Source: Halomonas citrativorans | Lineage (GTDB): Bacteria; Pseudomonadota; Gammaproteobacteria; Pseudomonadales; Halomonadaceae | Assembly (NCBI RefSeq): GCF_900163645.1 | Contig: NZ_FUKM01000033.1 | Location: 291,789 to 355,788 of the forward strand | DNA length: 64,000 nucleotides | Direction of reading: 5' to 3' | Made by a program: the position numbers and the translations under genes | Shown: positions 17,111 to 26,176 of the stretch, one piece after another | Numbering within the stretch: position 1 is the stretch's first letter | Layout of the letters: each line of letters opens with the position of its first letter | The notes under the pieces: model-generated | Told to the model about the DNA's origin: nothing | Databases searched by the model: none | The model's input: only the letters and a program-made list of their open reading frames with translations

Positions 17111-17779
17111 ATGAACCAGTACATTCAGCCCTCCACAACGACAGCATCTAGCCGTATTTACGATATTTTACGCAAAGACTTGGTTAATGGGCGTTTTGCT
17201 GCTGGCGAAAAGTTGGCAATCAATGCGCTTAAAGAGCTGTATCAAGTGGGTTTAAGCCCCTTGCGTGAAGCGTTAAACAAGTTGGCCGCCTATGGCCTGC
17301 TGATACAGGAAAATCAGCGCGGTTTTCGGGTGCCAACACTTTCACGCAGTGAACTGGATGATATTGTAAAAACGCGCTTAGCCTTGGAAGGCATGGCATT
17401 TGAACAGGCAATTTCGCTGGGGGATGCGGCGTGGGAGGCAAACCTTCTCGCGGCAGAGCATCGCCTGAAGTGTGCCGACATGACGCTGGATAATGACGAT
17501 GAGTGGGAGCGATTGCATACCCAGTTTCATCGCACGCTGGTCGCATCGTGCGGCTCTATATGGTCGCTGCGGTTTATTGAGCAACTGCATGATCAATTTG
17601 ATCGGTACCGGCGCTTGGGGCCCAAAATGCCGGTAATTCGCCAGGAGTTGGATCAGCAGCACCATGAGCTAGTGGCGCTCGCTTTAAAGCGCGATGTGAA
17701 AGCAGCGCGAAAGCTTCTTGATGAGCATATCCTTAAATCCTATGAGGCTGCGCTAACGTGCTTTGCGCAGCACGGATAA
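17111..17779 (+). CDS. GntR-family regulator, FadR/FCD subfamily
   Basis: This 222-residue protein has an N-terminal GntR winged helix (GEKLAINALKELYQVGLSPLREALNKLAAYGLL) and a C-terminal all-alpha FCD ligand-binding domain from about residue 75 (RLALEGMAFEQAI...HTQFHRTLV). FCD proteins usually bind small carboxylic acids with a metal. It lies divergent to the two CHR genes, so it may control them, or an unlinked acid-catabolic regulon. AGGA lies 9 nt before the ATG. Confidence 0.85.
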   Translation: MNQYIQPSTTTASSRIYDILRKDLVNGRFAAGEKLAINALKELYQVGLSPLREALNKLAAYGLLIQENQRGFRVPTLSRSELDDIVKTRLALEGMAFEQAISLGDAAWEANLLAAEHRLKCADMTLDNDDEWERLHTQFHRTLVASCGSIWSLRFIEQLHDQFDRYRRLGPKMPVIRQELDQQHHELVALALKRDVKAARKLLDEHILKSYEAALTCFAQHG

Positions 17780-17854
17780 AAGCATCAGCTAAGCCGTTAG
17801 TGATCGGTGTACACTGGCGCGCACTAAACACGATAAAGCGGATGTAAAAGAGCG

Positions 17855-18430
17855 ATGCAATATTCAGATAATGATGTCATTGAGCAAACGTTGAGCTGGG
17901 TGCGCAACTTTATTGTGGCTGAAAACGTATGTCCTTTTGCTCAGCGAGAAGTAGAGCGTGACACTATTCGTGTGGGCGTCGTACGCTCAAAAAAGCTTGA
18001 GGTGGCATTGGAAGAGCTGATGGTCGAAGTGCAGTGGTTGGATGAGCATCCGGAAACAGAAACCACGCTGCTGGTCTTTCCCACGCTTTTTAAGCACTTT
18101 GACCATTACCTGGACTATGTAGAACTGGCAGAAAGCATGCTGGCCGAACAGGGCTATGAAGGTGTTTATCAGCTGGCGACTTTTCACCCCGACTACTGCT
18201 TTGAGGACGCCACGCCAGAGGACGCCTCGAACTACACCAACCGCTCACCCTACGCAATGGTGCACCTATTGCGCGAAGCGAGCGTTGAAAAAGCCATTGA
18301 GTTTTATGGTGATACCTCGGTCATCCCGGAACGTAATGTGGCCCACTTGACCGCGATGGGAAGCAGTAGGGCAGAGCGCTATCTTCAGGATGCATTAGCG
18401 CAACGGGCATTTCCGGATAAAGCGCCATAA
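17855..18430 (+). CDS. DUF1415 family protein
   Basis: This 191-residue soluble protein matches the DUF1415 family: WVRNFIVAENVCPFAQRE near the N-terminus, then ATFHPDYCFEDATPEDASNYTNRSPYAMVHLLRE-like sequence around 107-140. The conserved cysteine, histidine and aspartate suggest an enzyme, but no function is known. It follows the GntR gene by 75 bp and may be cotranscribed. A weak AACAC/GTGTT hairpin with a T-rich tail follows the stop. Confidence 0.8.
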   Translation: MQYSDNDVIEQTLSWVRNFIVAENVCPFAQREVERDTIRVGVVRSKKLEVALEELMVEVQWLDEHPETETTLLVFPTLFKHFDHYLDYVELAESMLAEQGYEGVYQLATFHPDYCFEDATPEDASNYTNRSPYAMVHLLREASVEKAIEFYGDTSVIPERNVAHLTAMGSSRAERYLQDALAQRAFPDKAP

Positions 18431-18447
18431 CACCTTGTTCGTGTTGT

Positions 18448-18576
18448 TTATTTAAAGCTCAAACGTCCTTGCTTTGGATCGATTGTTACGCTTTTCTTTG
18501 CTTGTATTCCAAGCGCCGCCACTACAATCAACATGACAACGAGCAAACCTAATGCACTTGCCGGAGTATGGTTCAT
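18448..18576 (-). CDS. Possible 42-residue single-span membrane peptide
   Basis: A minus-strand frame encodes a peptide starting MNHTPASALGLLVVMLIVV and ending in a charged tail (KKSVTIDPKQGRLSFK). This is a plausible small inner-membrane topology with one helix at about residues 7-24. There is no Shine-Dalgarno upstream of the ATG and I recognise no family. It fills an otherwise empty interval between DUF1415 and the acetyltransferase. Low confidence; comparative conservation would decide. Confidence 0.25.
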   Translation of the reverse strand: MNHTPASALGLLVVMLIVVAALGIQAKKSVTIDPKQGRLSFK

Positions 18577-18633
18577 CGGGGTGGTTGTAATATCGATTAA
18601 AAATCATAAAAATTAATATGCTAGTCGATTAAT

Positions 18634-19128
18634 TTATAAAAATTTATGCATCACGTAGCTGTCTACGAGTCCTTGTGCCGCGTGACAATAAGCCTTCGGC
18701 ACCGTGCCCACAATACTAAATCCTAAACGCTGCCAAAGCGCTACCGCTGCGTCGTTCGTAGCTACGACAGCGTTAAACTGCATGGCTTTAAAATCATGGG
18801 TGCGGGCGAGTTGCTGAGAGTGTTCACACATCGCGCGCGCAACGCCTTTGCCGCGGGCGGCAGCGGTGACCATATAGCCGCAGTTACACACATGGCTACC
18901 CGGGCCTGCCGCATTGGCTTTTAGGTAGTAGCTTCCCACCAGTTCGCCTGCTGAATCTCTTACGGCATACGTGGCTTTGGGTACTTGGCACCATAGTGAG
19001 TAGGCCGCCTCGTAGCTAATGTCGGGGTCAATGGCATAGGTGTGTTGTTCCGCCACAATCGCCTTAAAAGTGGGCCAGAAAATAGCGAAGTCGTCTTGCG
19101 TCATCAAGGTGAAGGTAAGTGTAGACAT
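18634..19128 (-). CDS. GNAT family N-acetyltransferase
   Basis: This is a 164-residue GNAT-fold protein. The acetyl-CoA loop is CNCGYMVTAAARGKGVARAM, with the R/Q-x-x-G-x-G/A pattern RGKGVA, and FNAVVATNDAAVALWQRLGF forms the C-terminal motif. The acceptor is unknown. The ATG at 19128 has AGGTA upstream; an in-frame ATG at 19200 would add 24 residues without family support. Monocistronic. Confidence 0.85.
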   Translation of the reverse strand: MSTLTFTLMTQDDFAIFWPTFKAIVAEQHTYAIDPDISYEAAYSLWCQVPKATYAVRDSAGELVGSYYLKANAAGPGSHVCNCGYMVTAAARGKGVARAMCEHSQQLARTHDFKAMQFNAVVATNDAAVALWQRLGFSIVGTVPKAYCHAAQGLVDSYVMHKFL

Positions 19129-19259
19129 GGTTAATACCTGGTAGAGATAAGCCGCGTAGCATGTGATGGGCGTTAATGGTACCAGGCCGCAGCGATACAT
19201 GCGGCTGTCAACATGGAAGGGGCATCTGCTGAAGCCCCTTAAGCGGCTGCACGTTGCGC

Positions 19260-20252
19260 TTATTTTGCTACTTGAGCAACGATTTCGTAGCTACGCACGC
19301 GGTTGGCATGATCAAAAAAGTCACTATTAATCATTAATTCATCGGCGCCTGTACGTTCCTGAAAGTCTTCAAGTCCCGCTTTAACTGTTTCTGGACCACC
19401 AATAATCGCGGCACCCAGGAACTGGTTGACCTGCGACTGCTCCATGGGTGACCAGTCCAACTGCTCTACCGGGGGCTGCGACTGAGTGGGCTTGCCACGA
19501 ATAAGGTTCAGAAACTTCTGCTGGGCGGAGGTAGCAAGGTAATGCGCCATGGCATCATTTTCAGCGGCCATCACCGGCAGTCCGACCATGGCATAAGGCT
19601 TATCCAGATGCTCAGACGGGCGGAAGTTATCGCGGTAGAGGCGTAACGCTTCAAATAGATAGCCGGGTGCAAACTGCGCCGCAAACGCAAAGGGCAGGCC
19701 CAGCCTGGCGGCCAGTTGGGCGCTGTAGCCGCTTGAACCCAACAGCCAGATAGGCACGTTAGTTCCTTGGCCAGGTACCGCTTTCACCTGCTGGCCGGGC
19801 TCTGCATCACCCAGGTAACGACGCAGCTCGCTTAGTTGCTCGGGGAAATCATCTACGCCAGCATGCATGCTGCGCCGCATGGCACGCATAGTGGCACCGT
19901 CAGAACCAGGCGCCCGCCCAAGCCCCAGGTCAATGCGCCCAGGGTAGAGCGTTTCCAGCGTGCCAAACTGCTCGGCAATCACAAGCGGAGGATGATTAGG
20001 CAGCATTACCCCGCCCGAGCCTAGCCGTATAGTGGAAGTGTGGCCTGCCAAATGGCCAATCAGAACGGACGTGGCGGCACTGGCGATTCCAGGAATGTTG
20101 TGATGTTCGGCAAGCCAGTAACGGGTATAGCCCAACTGCTCGGCTCGCTGTGCCAGTGAAATGCTATCACGGAACGTTTCAGCAGCGCTGCCGCCTTGAC
20201 GTATAGGGGCAAGGTCGAGAACAGAGAGCGCGGTCGAAGAGAGTTGGCTCAT
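19260..20252 (-). CDS. LLM-class flavin-dependent oxidoreductase, YhbW-like
   Basis: This 330-residue luciferase-like monooxygenase family protein has [30 protein letters not shown] sequence at about 44-70 and [23 protein letters not shown] at about 105-127. Both are standard for the FMN-dependent YhbW/LLM group. The substrate is unknown. It is flanked by unrelated genes and is probably monocistronic. Confidence 0.85.
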   Translation of the reverse strand: MSQLSSTALSVLDLAPIRQGGSAAETFRDSISLAQRAEQLGYTRYWLAEHHNIPGIASAATSVLIGHLAGHTSTIRLGSGGVMLPNHPPLVIAEQFGTLETLYPGRIDLGLGRAPGSDGATMRAMRRSMHAGVDDFPEQLSELRRYLGDAEPGQQVKAVPGQGTNVPIWLLGSSGYSAQLAARLGLPFAFAAQFAPGYLFEALRLYRDNFRPSEHLDKPYAMVGLPVMAAENDAMAHYLATSAQQKFLNLIRGKPTQSQPPVEQLDWSPMEQSQVNQFLGAAIIGGPETVKAGLEDFQERTGADELMINSDFFDHANRVRSYEIVAQVAK

Positions 20253-20420
20253 ATTTCACCTACTAATAAAGACGTGGGGCATGCTTAAAAATTTGGGCGC
20301 GTATGCAATGAGACGGTACGCGGTTAAATCATTAGCACGCTTGTTAGTAGAGTGTATGCGGGCTACGAAGGCCAAATGCAAGGAGTAGCCCCTTTTGAGC
20401 TGCGTAACCTGTTTTATCGG

Positions 20421-21104
20421 TTAGTCACTCGGCGGGGTGGGGCGAATCAGGATCTCGTTAACGTCGACATGAGCCGGTTGAGAGAGCGCATAAATAACCG
20501 CGTTAGCGATATCGCGAGCTTCCAGCGCCGTTTCAGGCGGTTCATCAAAAAAGGGCGTATCGACCATGCCGGGCTCAATCAGGGTAACTCGCATGCCGCT
20601 GCCCCTAAGCTCCTCGCGAAGGTTATAACCGATGCCGGTAACCGCCCATTTGGTCGCGCTGTACATGGAGCCTGGAATGGTTGAACGGCCAGCGGCTGAA
20701 CTGGTGAGTAGTACGTGACCTTTACTGCGTTTGAGCGCAGGAAGGCTTGCTTGAAGGGTAAGGCCAACGCCATAGACGTTGGTGAGAATCATCTCGCGCC
20801 ATACGCGATGGTCAGCGCCACTAAACCCGCCTGATGAGCCGCCTTGTCCTGCATTGGCAAATACCGCGTCCAGCCGTCCAAAGGTTTCCAGCGTTTGTTC
20901 GATCATCGCCTGCTGTTGTTCCATGTCGGTAACATCCAGCTCGCAGGCCAAGACGTTTTCAGGTCCAAGCTCTTGGGCAAGGGCCGTCAGCTTATCAGCT
21001 GAACGGGCGGCCAATACCAGTTGATAGCCTTCACGCGCGGCTGCCCTTGCCGTTGCCGCGCCAATGCCGCTTGATGCGCCGGTGATCAATAACACGCGTT
21101 GCAT
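20421..21104 (-). CDS. Short-chain dehydrogenase/reductase
   Basis: This 227-residue SDR has TGASSGIG near the N-terminus, NAG, a catalytic Ser in LLTSSAAG and YSATKWA (Tyr and Lys). It is similar to YdfG-type serine/3-hydroxy-acid dehydrogenases, but the substrate cannot be assigned. The ATG at 21104 is chosen because AAGGAG lies 8 nt upstream; an in-frame GTG at 21113 falls inside that site. The short interval to the next minus-strand gene has a loose GGGCTAC/GTAGCCC stem near 20359-20390. Confidence 0.87.
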   Translation of the reverse strand: MQRVLLITGASSGIGAATARAAAREGYQLVLAARSADKLTALAQELGPENVLACELDVTDMEQQQAMIEQTLETFGRLDAVFANAGQGGSSGGFSGADHRVWREMILTNVYGVGLTLQASLPALKRSKGHVLLTSSAAGRSTIPGSMYSATKWAVTGIGYNLREELRGSGMRVTLIEPGMVDTPFFDEPPETALEARDIANAVIYALSQPAHVDVNEILIRPTPPSD

Positions 21105-21198
21105 GGTTGGCACTCCTTGCTAAGCCATAGACAGGAGCTTTCAGGATGGCTAATACCGGGGCATCTTGCAAACCAGGTGACATCACTGGATGGCCCGT

Positions 21199-22464
21199 TT
21201 AGCGTGAGTGTGCTGGAGCCTCTTTGAGCATGGAGGAGAGATCGAGAATGGCTTGCGCCATGTCTGCCATGCTTTTGCTTTGATCCATAGATGTCTTGCG
21301 AAGGAAGCGGTAAGCCTCCTCTTCACTTATTGATTGGTGCGCCATAATAAGTCCTTTAGCGCGTTCAATCAGCTTGCGCTCACGCAGTGCCTTACGGGTA
21401 TTTTCCAGCTCATCGCTTAACCCTTGTAGGCGGCTGGACTGGGCCTGGGTTAACGCTATCAGGGAGCGGCCAAGCGGTGAGGTCAGCGCGCTGGCCGTTA
21501 AATCACCCAGCGGCTGGGCATGGTTAAGTGCCAGTAACGGTTCGCAAGGCGCAGGCTTATGCGCGCCATGCTTGGTTTTGGTCTGCTCAAGCGTTGCTTC
21601 TGCCTGGTGTATTTTGCGATAGCAAAGCGCGGCTAACTGTGCGTTTAACGTATCTTCGACGCTTTTGATTGCGTCAATACGCAGCGTGGTTAGCTCGTAC
21701 CAGGTTTCACCCAACGCGTTAGACGTTATGTGCGGCGACGCTGGCTGGCAGGCGGCCTCACGCAGCTGTTGAATGCCGGTTAGCGTGCTGGTTGAAACGG
21801 CTTGCTGCCAGGCAAGCGCGGCGTCTGGCGTAGCAAATTCGATAAAAGTGTCAAAACAGCGCTGCTGGTCGTTAACCAGTTGGCCGAGAAGTTGGCGATG
21901 ATTGTCATCAAAATGGCCAAGAGTATAGCCAAAGGCGCCACAGGCACGCTCTTGTCCAGCCAGCTCCTTGCCTTGCATGAGATGGAAAATAGCTACCAGC
22001 GCGCGGGTGATATCTGGATCGTCTGAGGTGTCGGCAGCTTCGAAGACAATCGCTAACAAACCGCCAATCAGGTGATTAAAGGCTTGGGTGGCGGCATCGG
22101 GAGAGATAGCAACGTTATCAATGGCGCTGCGCAGTACGCTTAAGTCGTCCAGGGCGTTCCATACGGCGGCTATCCGGCGCAACAGGCGTGCCGCCGCCTG
22201 CGGGCGCACTTCCTGGCTTAGTGCTTCTAAGCGCCTGCGCAGCAGCGCTTCGGCCTCTTTGCTCTTGTTAATATACGTCTGGCGGCGTGTTTTAAAGCGC
22301 TGACCTTGAGAGGCGAGATAAATCGTTGAGGCACCGCGTTCGCGCTGAAGCACATGGATAAAACGGCTAATATCCGCAACGATTTCTGAGGTCGTTGCTA
22401 AATAGCGAAAATTGTCGATATCGCAACGAATGGCGGTTAAGAGTAGCTGCTGGGCAGATGACAT
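21199..22464 (-). CDS. nasR: Nitrate-responsive antiterminator, NIT-ANTAR protein
   Basis: This 421-residue protein has an N-terminal NIT (nitrate/nitrite-sensing) domain with the QRERGAS motif at about 40-46. The C-terminal ANTAR RNA-binding domain is at about 355-415 (LIERAKGLIMAHQSISEEEAYRFLRK). The layout is that of Klebsiella NasR, which binds nitrate and relieves a leader-RNA terminator upstream of the nas operon. It follows the nitrate transporter by 108 bp on the same strand, with AAGGA upstream of the ATG. The nas structural genes visible here are about 20 kb away, so it would act in trans. Confidence 0.9.
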   Translation of the reverse strand: MSSAQQLLLTAIRCDIDNFRYLATTSEIVADISRFIHVLQRERGASTIYLASQGQRFKTRRQTYINKSKEAEALLRRRLEALSQEVRPQAAARLLRRIAAVWNALDDLSVLRSAIDNVAISPDAATQAFNHLIGGLLAIVFEAADTSDDPDITRALVAIFHLMQGKELAGQERACGAFGYTLGHFDDNHRQLLGQLVNDQQRCFDTFIEFATPDAALAWQQAVSTSTLTGIQQLREAACQPASPHITSNALGETWYELTTLRIDAIKSVEDTLNAQLAALCYRKIHQAEATLEQTKTKHGAHKPAPCEPLLALNHAQPLGDLTASALTSPLGRSLIALTQAQSSRLQGLSDELENTRKALRERKLIERAKGLIMAHQSISEEEAYRFLRKTSMDQSKSMADMAQAILDLSSMLKEAPAHSR

Positions 22465-22540
22465 AACGATTTCCTTTTACTCGCCGCGTTGCCCCTTCTC
22501 CCATGGCTGGCTTGCGGCGGAGAGTAGGGGGCTGCTTGAG

Positions 22541-22588
22541 TGTAATGCCTGGTGTTAACGTAATGCCTAGCGCTAACGTAATGAAAGG
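22541..22588. repeat. 18-bp tandem repeat across the narK stop codon
   Basis: Read on the minus strand, CATTACGTTAGCGCTAGG, CATTACGTTAACACCAGG and a partial third CATTAC unit follow head-to-tail. The first copy contains the last narK codons and its TAG. The period is a multiple of three, so the stop is repeated in frame in the second copy. Confidence 0.75.
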
Positions 22589-23925
22589 GCCCCCGCACCG
22601 GTATCATCGCCCACGGCATCACGGTAAGCGTTTGCTTCTTGTGCTTCCGTTATGTCGTTAAACCGAACGACTAATACACACGAGGCCAGTACCAGAACGG
22701 TCACGCCCAGGTAAAATAGCCCTTGTTGATAGCTTAAGCTTTCACTGCGAAACAGAAAGGCTGCCGAGACGGCGCCGACATTTCCGCCCGCACCCACAAT
22801 CCCGGCAACTGCGCCCAAGGCTTTTTTATTGATAAACGGCACGACACCGAACGTGGCGCCTTCGGCCATTTGTACGAAGAGGCTAAACACCAGCATGATG
22901 CCAATGGCCAAGCTTAGAATGTGCATTTGCGAAAAGGCGACCAGCGCAATACCTTCACAAAGCAGCGCAATAAATAGCCAGCGCACGCGTCCTTTTAACC
23001 CGCCCTGTTTGGCGAATAGGTCCGAGAAAACACCACCCAGTGTGCGGGCAAAAATATTCATCAACCCAAAAAGCCCTGCAATCATGCCAGCCATTGCCAG
23101 CGTTAAGTCGAATTTGTCGAAGAAGTAGATAGCCGCAATATTGTTGATCGTAAGTTCAACACCAAAACAGAGCCCATAAACTACAAACAGTGCCCAAACG
23201 CGGATGTCTTTCGCCGCTGCTAAAAAGCATTGAGTGGCGCTGTTCTCGCCCGTTGCCTCGGGCAATTCACCCCGTGCGCGCAGGTCACTAAAGTTGCCGT
23301 CAGGCGCATCCTGCGTGAGGAACCAGTAACCTATCCCGGTGATAAACATCACAATGCCGGGCACGACCATGGCAAGACGCCAGCCTAGCGCTTCGTTAAC
23401 GCCCAGCATTAGCATGCCTGCAAAGATAAGCGGCATGAGAATTTGCGTGGTACCGCCTCCCAGATTACCCCAGCCCGCACTCGTTGCATTGGCGGTACCC
23501 ACGACATTGGGCGCAAACATCATGGTGGTGTGGTACTGCGTAATCACGAATGAGGCACCGATAGCGCCAATGGCTAAGCGGGCTAGCAGGAACGTCTCAA
23601 AACTATTGGCAAAGCCGATGCCCATGACCGGTAGGGAGCCTAAAATGAGCAGGCCCGTGTAGGTTTTGCGCGGTCCTAATCGGTCACACAGCAATCCGAT
23701 CAGGAGCCGTACGATAACGGTAATCGCGACAGACGCGATGATCGTGTTGCCAATTTGTGTCTGTGTCAGGGAAAGGTCATCGCGCACCACCGCCATGAGT
23801 GGCGCGATGCCGAACCAGCCAAAGAAACAGATATGAAAAGCAAACCACGACAGGTGGAAGGCACGCATCTGAGGCGTGGAGAACGTCAGCAGTCGAATAC
23901 GATTGGCTTTATTGCGTATGTCCAT
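22573..23925 (-). CDS. narK: Nitrate/nitrite MFS transporter, NarK/NasA type
   Basis: This 450-residue MFS protein has 12 predicted helices. The N-terminus contains RIRLLTFSTPQMRAFHLSWF, characteristic of NarK-group transporters. Both nitrate-signature-like Gly-rich helices are visible: GWGNLGGGTTQ in TM5 and GIVGAGGNVGAV in TM11. It imports nitrate for assimilation. ATG 23925 is preferred, with GAGG 8 nt upstream, over an in-frame ATG at 24018, which would add a 31-residue tail. nasR lies directly downstream, so the pair forms an uptake-plus-sensing unit. Confidence 0.88.
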   Translation of the reverse strand: MDIRNKANRIRLLTFSTPQMRAFHLSWFAFHICFFGWFGIAPLMAVVRDDLSLTQTQIGNTIIASVAITVIVRLLIGLLCDRLGPRKTYTGLLILGSLPVMGIGFANSFETFLLARLAIGAIGASFVITQYHTTMMFAPNVVGTANATSAGWGNLGGGTTQILMPLIFAGMLMLGVNEALGWRLAMVVPGIVMFITGIGYWFLTQDAPDGNFSDLRARGELPEATGENSATQCFLAAAKDIRVWALFVVYGLCFGVELTINNIAAIYFFDKFDLTLAMAGMIAGLFGLMNIFARTLGGVFSDLFAKQGGLKGRVRWLFIALLCEGIALVAFSQMHILSLAIGIMLVFSLFVQMAEGATFGVVPFINKKALGAVAGIVGAGGNVGAVSAAFLFRSESLSYQQGLFYLGVTVLVLASCVLVVRFNDITEAQEANAYRDAVGDDTGAGALSLR

Positions 23926-24229
23926 GAGATGGCCTCGGGGATCTTGAACCAGTTGAGCATCACGCAACGCTAAATCGCTTTGCTGCGTTACGTGTTCACG
24001 AGAACATGCCTTCGTCATTGAAGGTCAGGCTCGACGCACTCGTACCCGGTTGGGCCTGGTCTACGCCTACCATCACAAGAGATAGTTAAGCAATTAATTC
24101 GCCATCGGGGGTTTTTGTAAGCCTTATCAGTTGGTTACTTTTTATAGGCCGGAGATTTACAGAAAGAGGAACAGCCCCACGCGCTGTTGATGGGCATGCC
24201 GTAGGCGGCATGCATCACAATAGTGCTGT
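23926..24229. other. Leader/intergenic region upstream of narK
   Basis: About 300 bp between the patatin stop and the preferred narK start. It contains two consecutive hairpins just after the patatin gene: GCATGCCG/CGGCATGC at 24194-24213, and AACAGC/GCTGTT at 24170-24188. The second is followed on the minus strand by a CT-rich tail, consistent with a terminator. I looked for the paired A1/G4 hexaloops expected of an ANTAR target and did not find a convincing pair. Confidence 0.5.
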
Positions 24230-25249
24230 TTAGTCGTGCAGGTAAACGGCGTCGATATCCAGCGTTGAGTGATTGCCGATTGCCTCGAAGTGCTCATCCA
24301 GCCAGCGCTGCGCGGCGTCTCGGCCTTGTTCAAAAAGATGTGAAAGAAACGACCATTCCGAATTCATCTTGCTGGAAACGGAAAGATTTTCCAGCGCTTG
24401 CTCGCCGCTAATACGATGAAAGAGTGCCTGCTGGTAACAGTTTTTAATCCCTTGCTCTTCCAGGGCATGTTGCAGCAGTGCAATCATGCGTATCTCTTTA
24501 ATCAGCGCGGCGTTAAAGGTAATTTCATTAAGTCTGTTCAGGATGGATGACGCACAGGTCGGCACTGAGTCGCGGCTGATAGGATTAATTTGTACCAGCA
24601 GGATATCGCGTGAACTGCACTCCTCCATTAAGGGAAACAGCGCGGGGTTACCCATGTAGCCGCCATCCCAGTAGGCCTCACCATCAATTTCAACGGCCTG
24701 GAACATCAAGGGTAAACAGGCAGAGGCCATCACAGCATCAAGGCTCATCTCTTCGCGACGAAAGACACGCTGTTTGCCCGTGCGCACATTGGTGGCTGCC
24801 ACAAACAGCTTAAGCTGCTCGCATTGGCGCACCCGCTCGAAATCAATGTGTGCATCAACGATGTCACGCAGTGGGTTAACGTTCAACGGGTTGAATTGAT
24901 AGGGCGAGATCAGGCGCGTCATAAGGTCCATCGCGATATAGCCAGGCGAATGATCAAGGCTCCAGTTGCCTGTCCAGACATCCATCGGCGAACGGCGTAC
25001 CGGGCTTGCCATACCCGCGCGGCTGACGGCCTGCCAAAAATCTGTAAGTGCTTGCCTGGCTAACGGCTTGCCGCCCCTGGTAAGGGCATCTGCCATCACC
25101 ACGCCATTCATGGCGCCGGCACTGGTGCCGCTAATACCTTCTATTTCGATGCGCTCATCTTCAAGCAGGCGGTCAATGACGCCCCATGAATAAGCGCCGT
25201 GCGCCCCACCGCCTTGCAATGCGAGATCCAGCTTCTTGACTTGAGTCAT
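24230..25249 (-). CDS. Patatin-like phospholipase
   Basis: This 339-residue cytosolic patatin-family protein has the oxyanion-hole motif QGGGAHGAY (12-20), the nucleophile elbow GTSAG with S43, and the dyad Asp D195 in DGGYMG. No signal peptide is visible. Such enzymes hydrolyse acyl esters of phospholipids; RssA-type members have unknown biological roles. GAGG precedes the ATG closely. Two hairpins downstream (24170-24213) probably terminate it. Confidence 0.88.
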   Translation of the reverse strand: MTQVKKLDLALQGGGAHGAYSWGVIDRLLEDERIEIEGISGTSAGAMNGVVMADALTRGGKPLARQALTDFWQAVSRAGMASPVRRSPMDVWTGNWSLDHSPGYIAMDLMTRLISPYQFNPLNVNPLRDIVDAHIDFERVRQCEQLKLFVAATNVRTGKQRVFRREEMSLDAVMASACLPLMFQAVEIDGEAYWDGGYMGNPALFPLMEECSSRDILLVQINPISRDSVPTCASSILNRLNEITFNAALIKEIRMIALLQHALEEQGIKNCYQQALFHRISGEQALENLSVSSKMNSEWSFLSHLFEQGRDAAQRWLDEHFEAIGNHSTLDIDAVYLHD

Positions 25250-25345
25250 AAGGCCTCATGCGTTAGTAAGCTTATTCATGCTGCACTGCTTCTCAGCATG
25301 GCATAAGAACCAACACATGCCACCACCAACGCGTATGAGACGAAT

Positions 25346-26071
25346 TTAACGCTGCGCTAAATGGGGGGAACCTGGCGTTTGGCAGCGTAAGAAATCTGAG
25401 CTGGCGAGCCACTCTTCATCGGGGTAATAGGCAAACACATACTGATCTTCTCTTAAGCTATCAATCAGCGGGTAAGTGATATCCTCGCGTACAGCGGGAC
25501 AGCCATGGCTGCGGCCGAGACGACCTGTTTGCGCGATAAAGTCGTCGCTAACGTAGTCGGCTCCATGAATCACAATGGCACGTTCGTAGGCGAGGTCGTT
25601 GACCTCGGGTTCCAGCCCGTTAAGCCTAAGGGAGTAGCCGTTGCGTCCGTAATAGCTATTCATGGTACGAAACAAGCCAAGACTTGATTGATAACTTTCA
25701 GGAATATTCGAGAAGGTTTCGGCTTGCGCATCACCAGAACCCTGACCATGGGAGACCAATTCCTCAAACAGTAGCGTGTGCTGGCGCAGGTCAAAAACCC
25801 ACAAGCGCCGCTCGGTGGAAGGCAGTGAATAGTCGATAACTGCCAGCCGCTCGACATTGGGGTCCGCACAGCTAAGCGCTTGGGCGGCAAGGCGCAGCGC
25901 TTCTGGGGTAGCCGAAGGCGCTAATTGAAGCAACTGATGATTAAGCGATAACACACCGGGAGGGGGCGTTGAGGCGACATCAGAAAAGAAACTGCTCGCG
26001 TATAAAGGGAGGCTAATGAACGCGAAAGGTAAACAGCATGACAACGATAGTGGGCGCAAACGGGTTACCAT
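25346..26071 (-). CDS. Murein L,D-transpeptidase catalytic-domain protein (YkuD_2-like)
   Basis: This is a 241-residue exported protein. A hydrophobic signal (LSLSCCLPFAFISLPLYAS) is followed by a domain with H169 (VIHGADY) and the catalytic SHGCP at 188-192 (C191). This fits the short L,D-transpeptidase-like family PF13645, which acts on peptidoglycan peptides in the periplasm. The cysteines in the signal region do not form a clean lipobox. ATG 26071 has AGGA 9 nt upstream; an in-frame ATG at 26137 would crowd the divergent gene. It is divergent from the LdtD-like gene, about 105 bp start-to-start. Confidence 0.83.
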   Translation of the reverse strand: MVTRLRPLSLSCCLPFAFISLPLYASSFFSDVASTPPPGVLSLNHQLLQLAPSATPEALRLAAQALSCADPNVERLAVIDYSLPSTERRLWVFDLRQHTLLFEELVSHGQGSGDAQAETFSNIPESYQSSLGLFRTMNSYYGRNGYSLRLNGLEPEVNDLAYERAIVIHGADYVSDDFIAQTGRLGRSHGCPAVREDITYPLIDSLREDQYVFAYYPDEEWLASSDFLRCQTPGSPHLAQR

Positions 26072-26176
26072 ACAGAGCAATCCTGCTGACAAGAGCGACG
26101 ACGAAAAACAGTAAACGGCTATGATGAAAGTAAGCATGCCGCGAATGGGAATTCATAGTAACGCAAGGAGAGGGTG

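Noticed and set aside
23926..24229. ANTAR-type antiterminator leader upstream of narK
   Set aside because: Hairpins present have 4- and 7-nt loops and lie just after the patatin stop; the expected pair of A1/G4 hexaloops is not evident.
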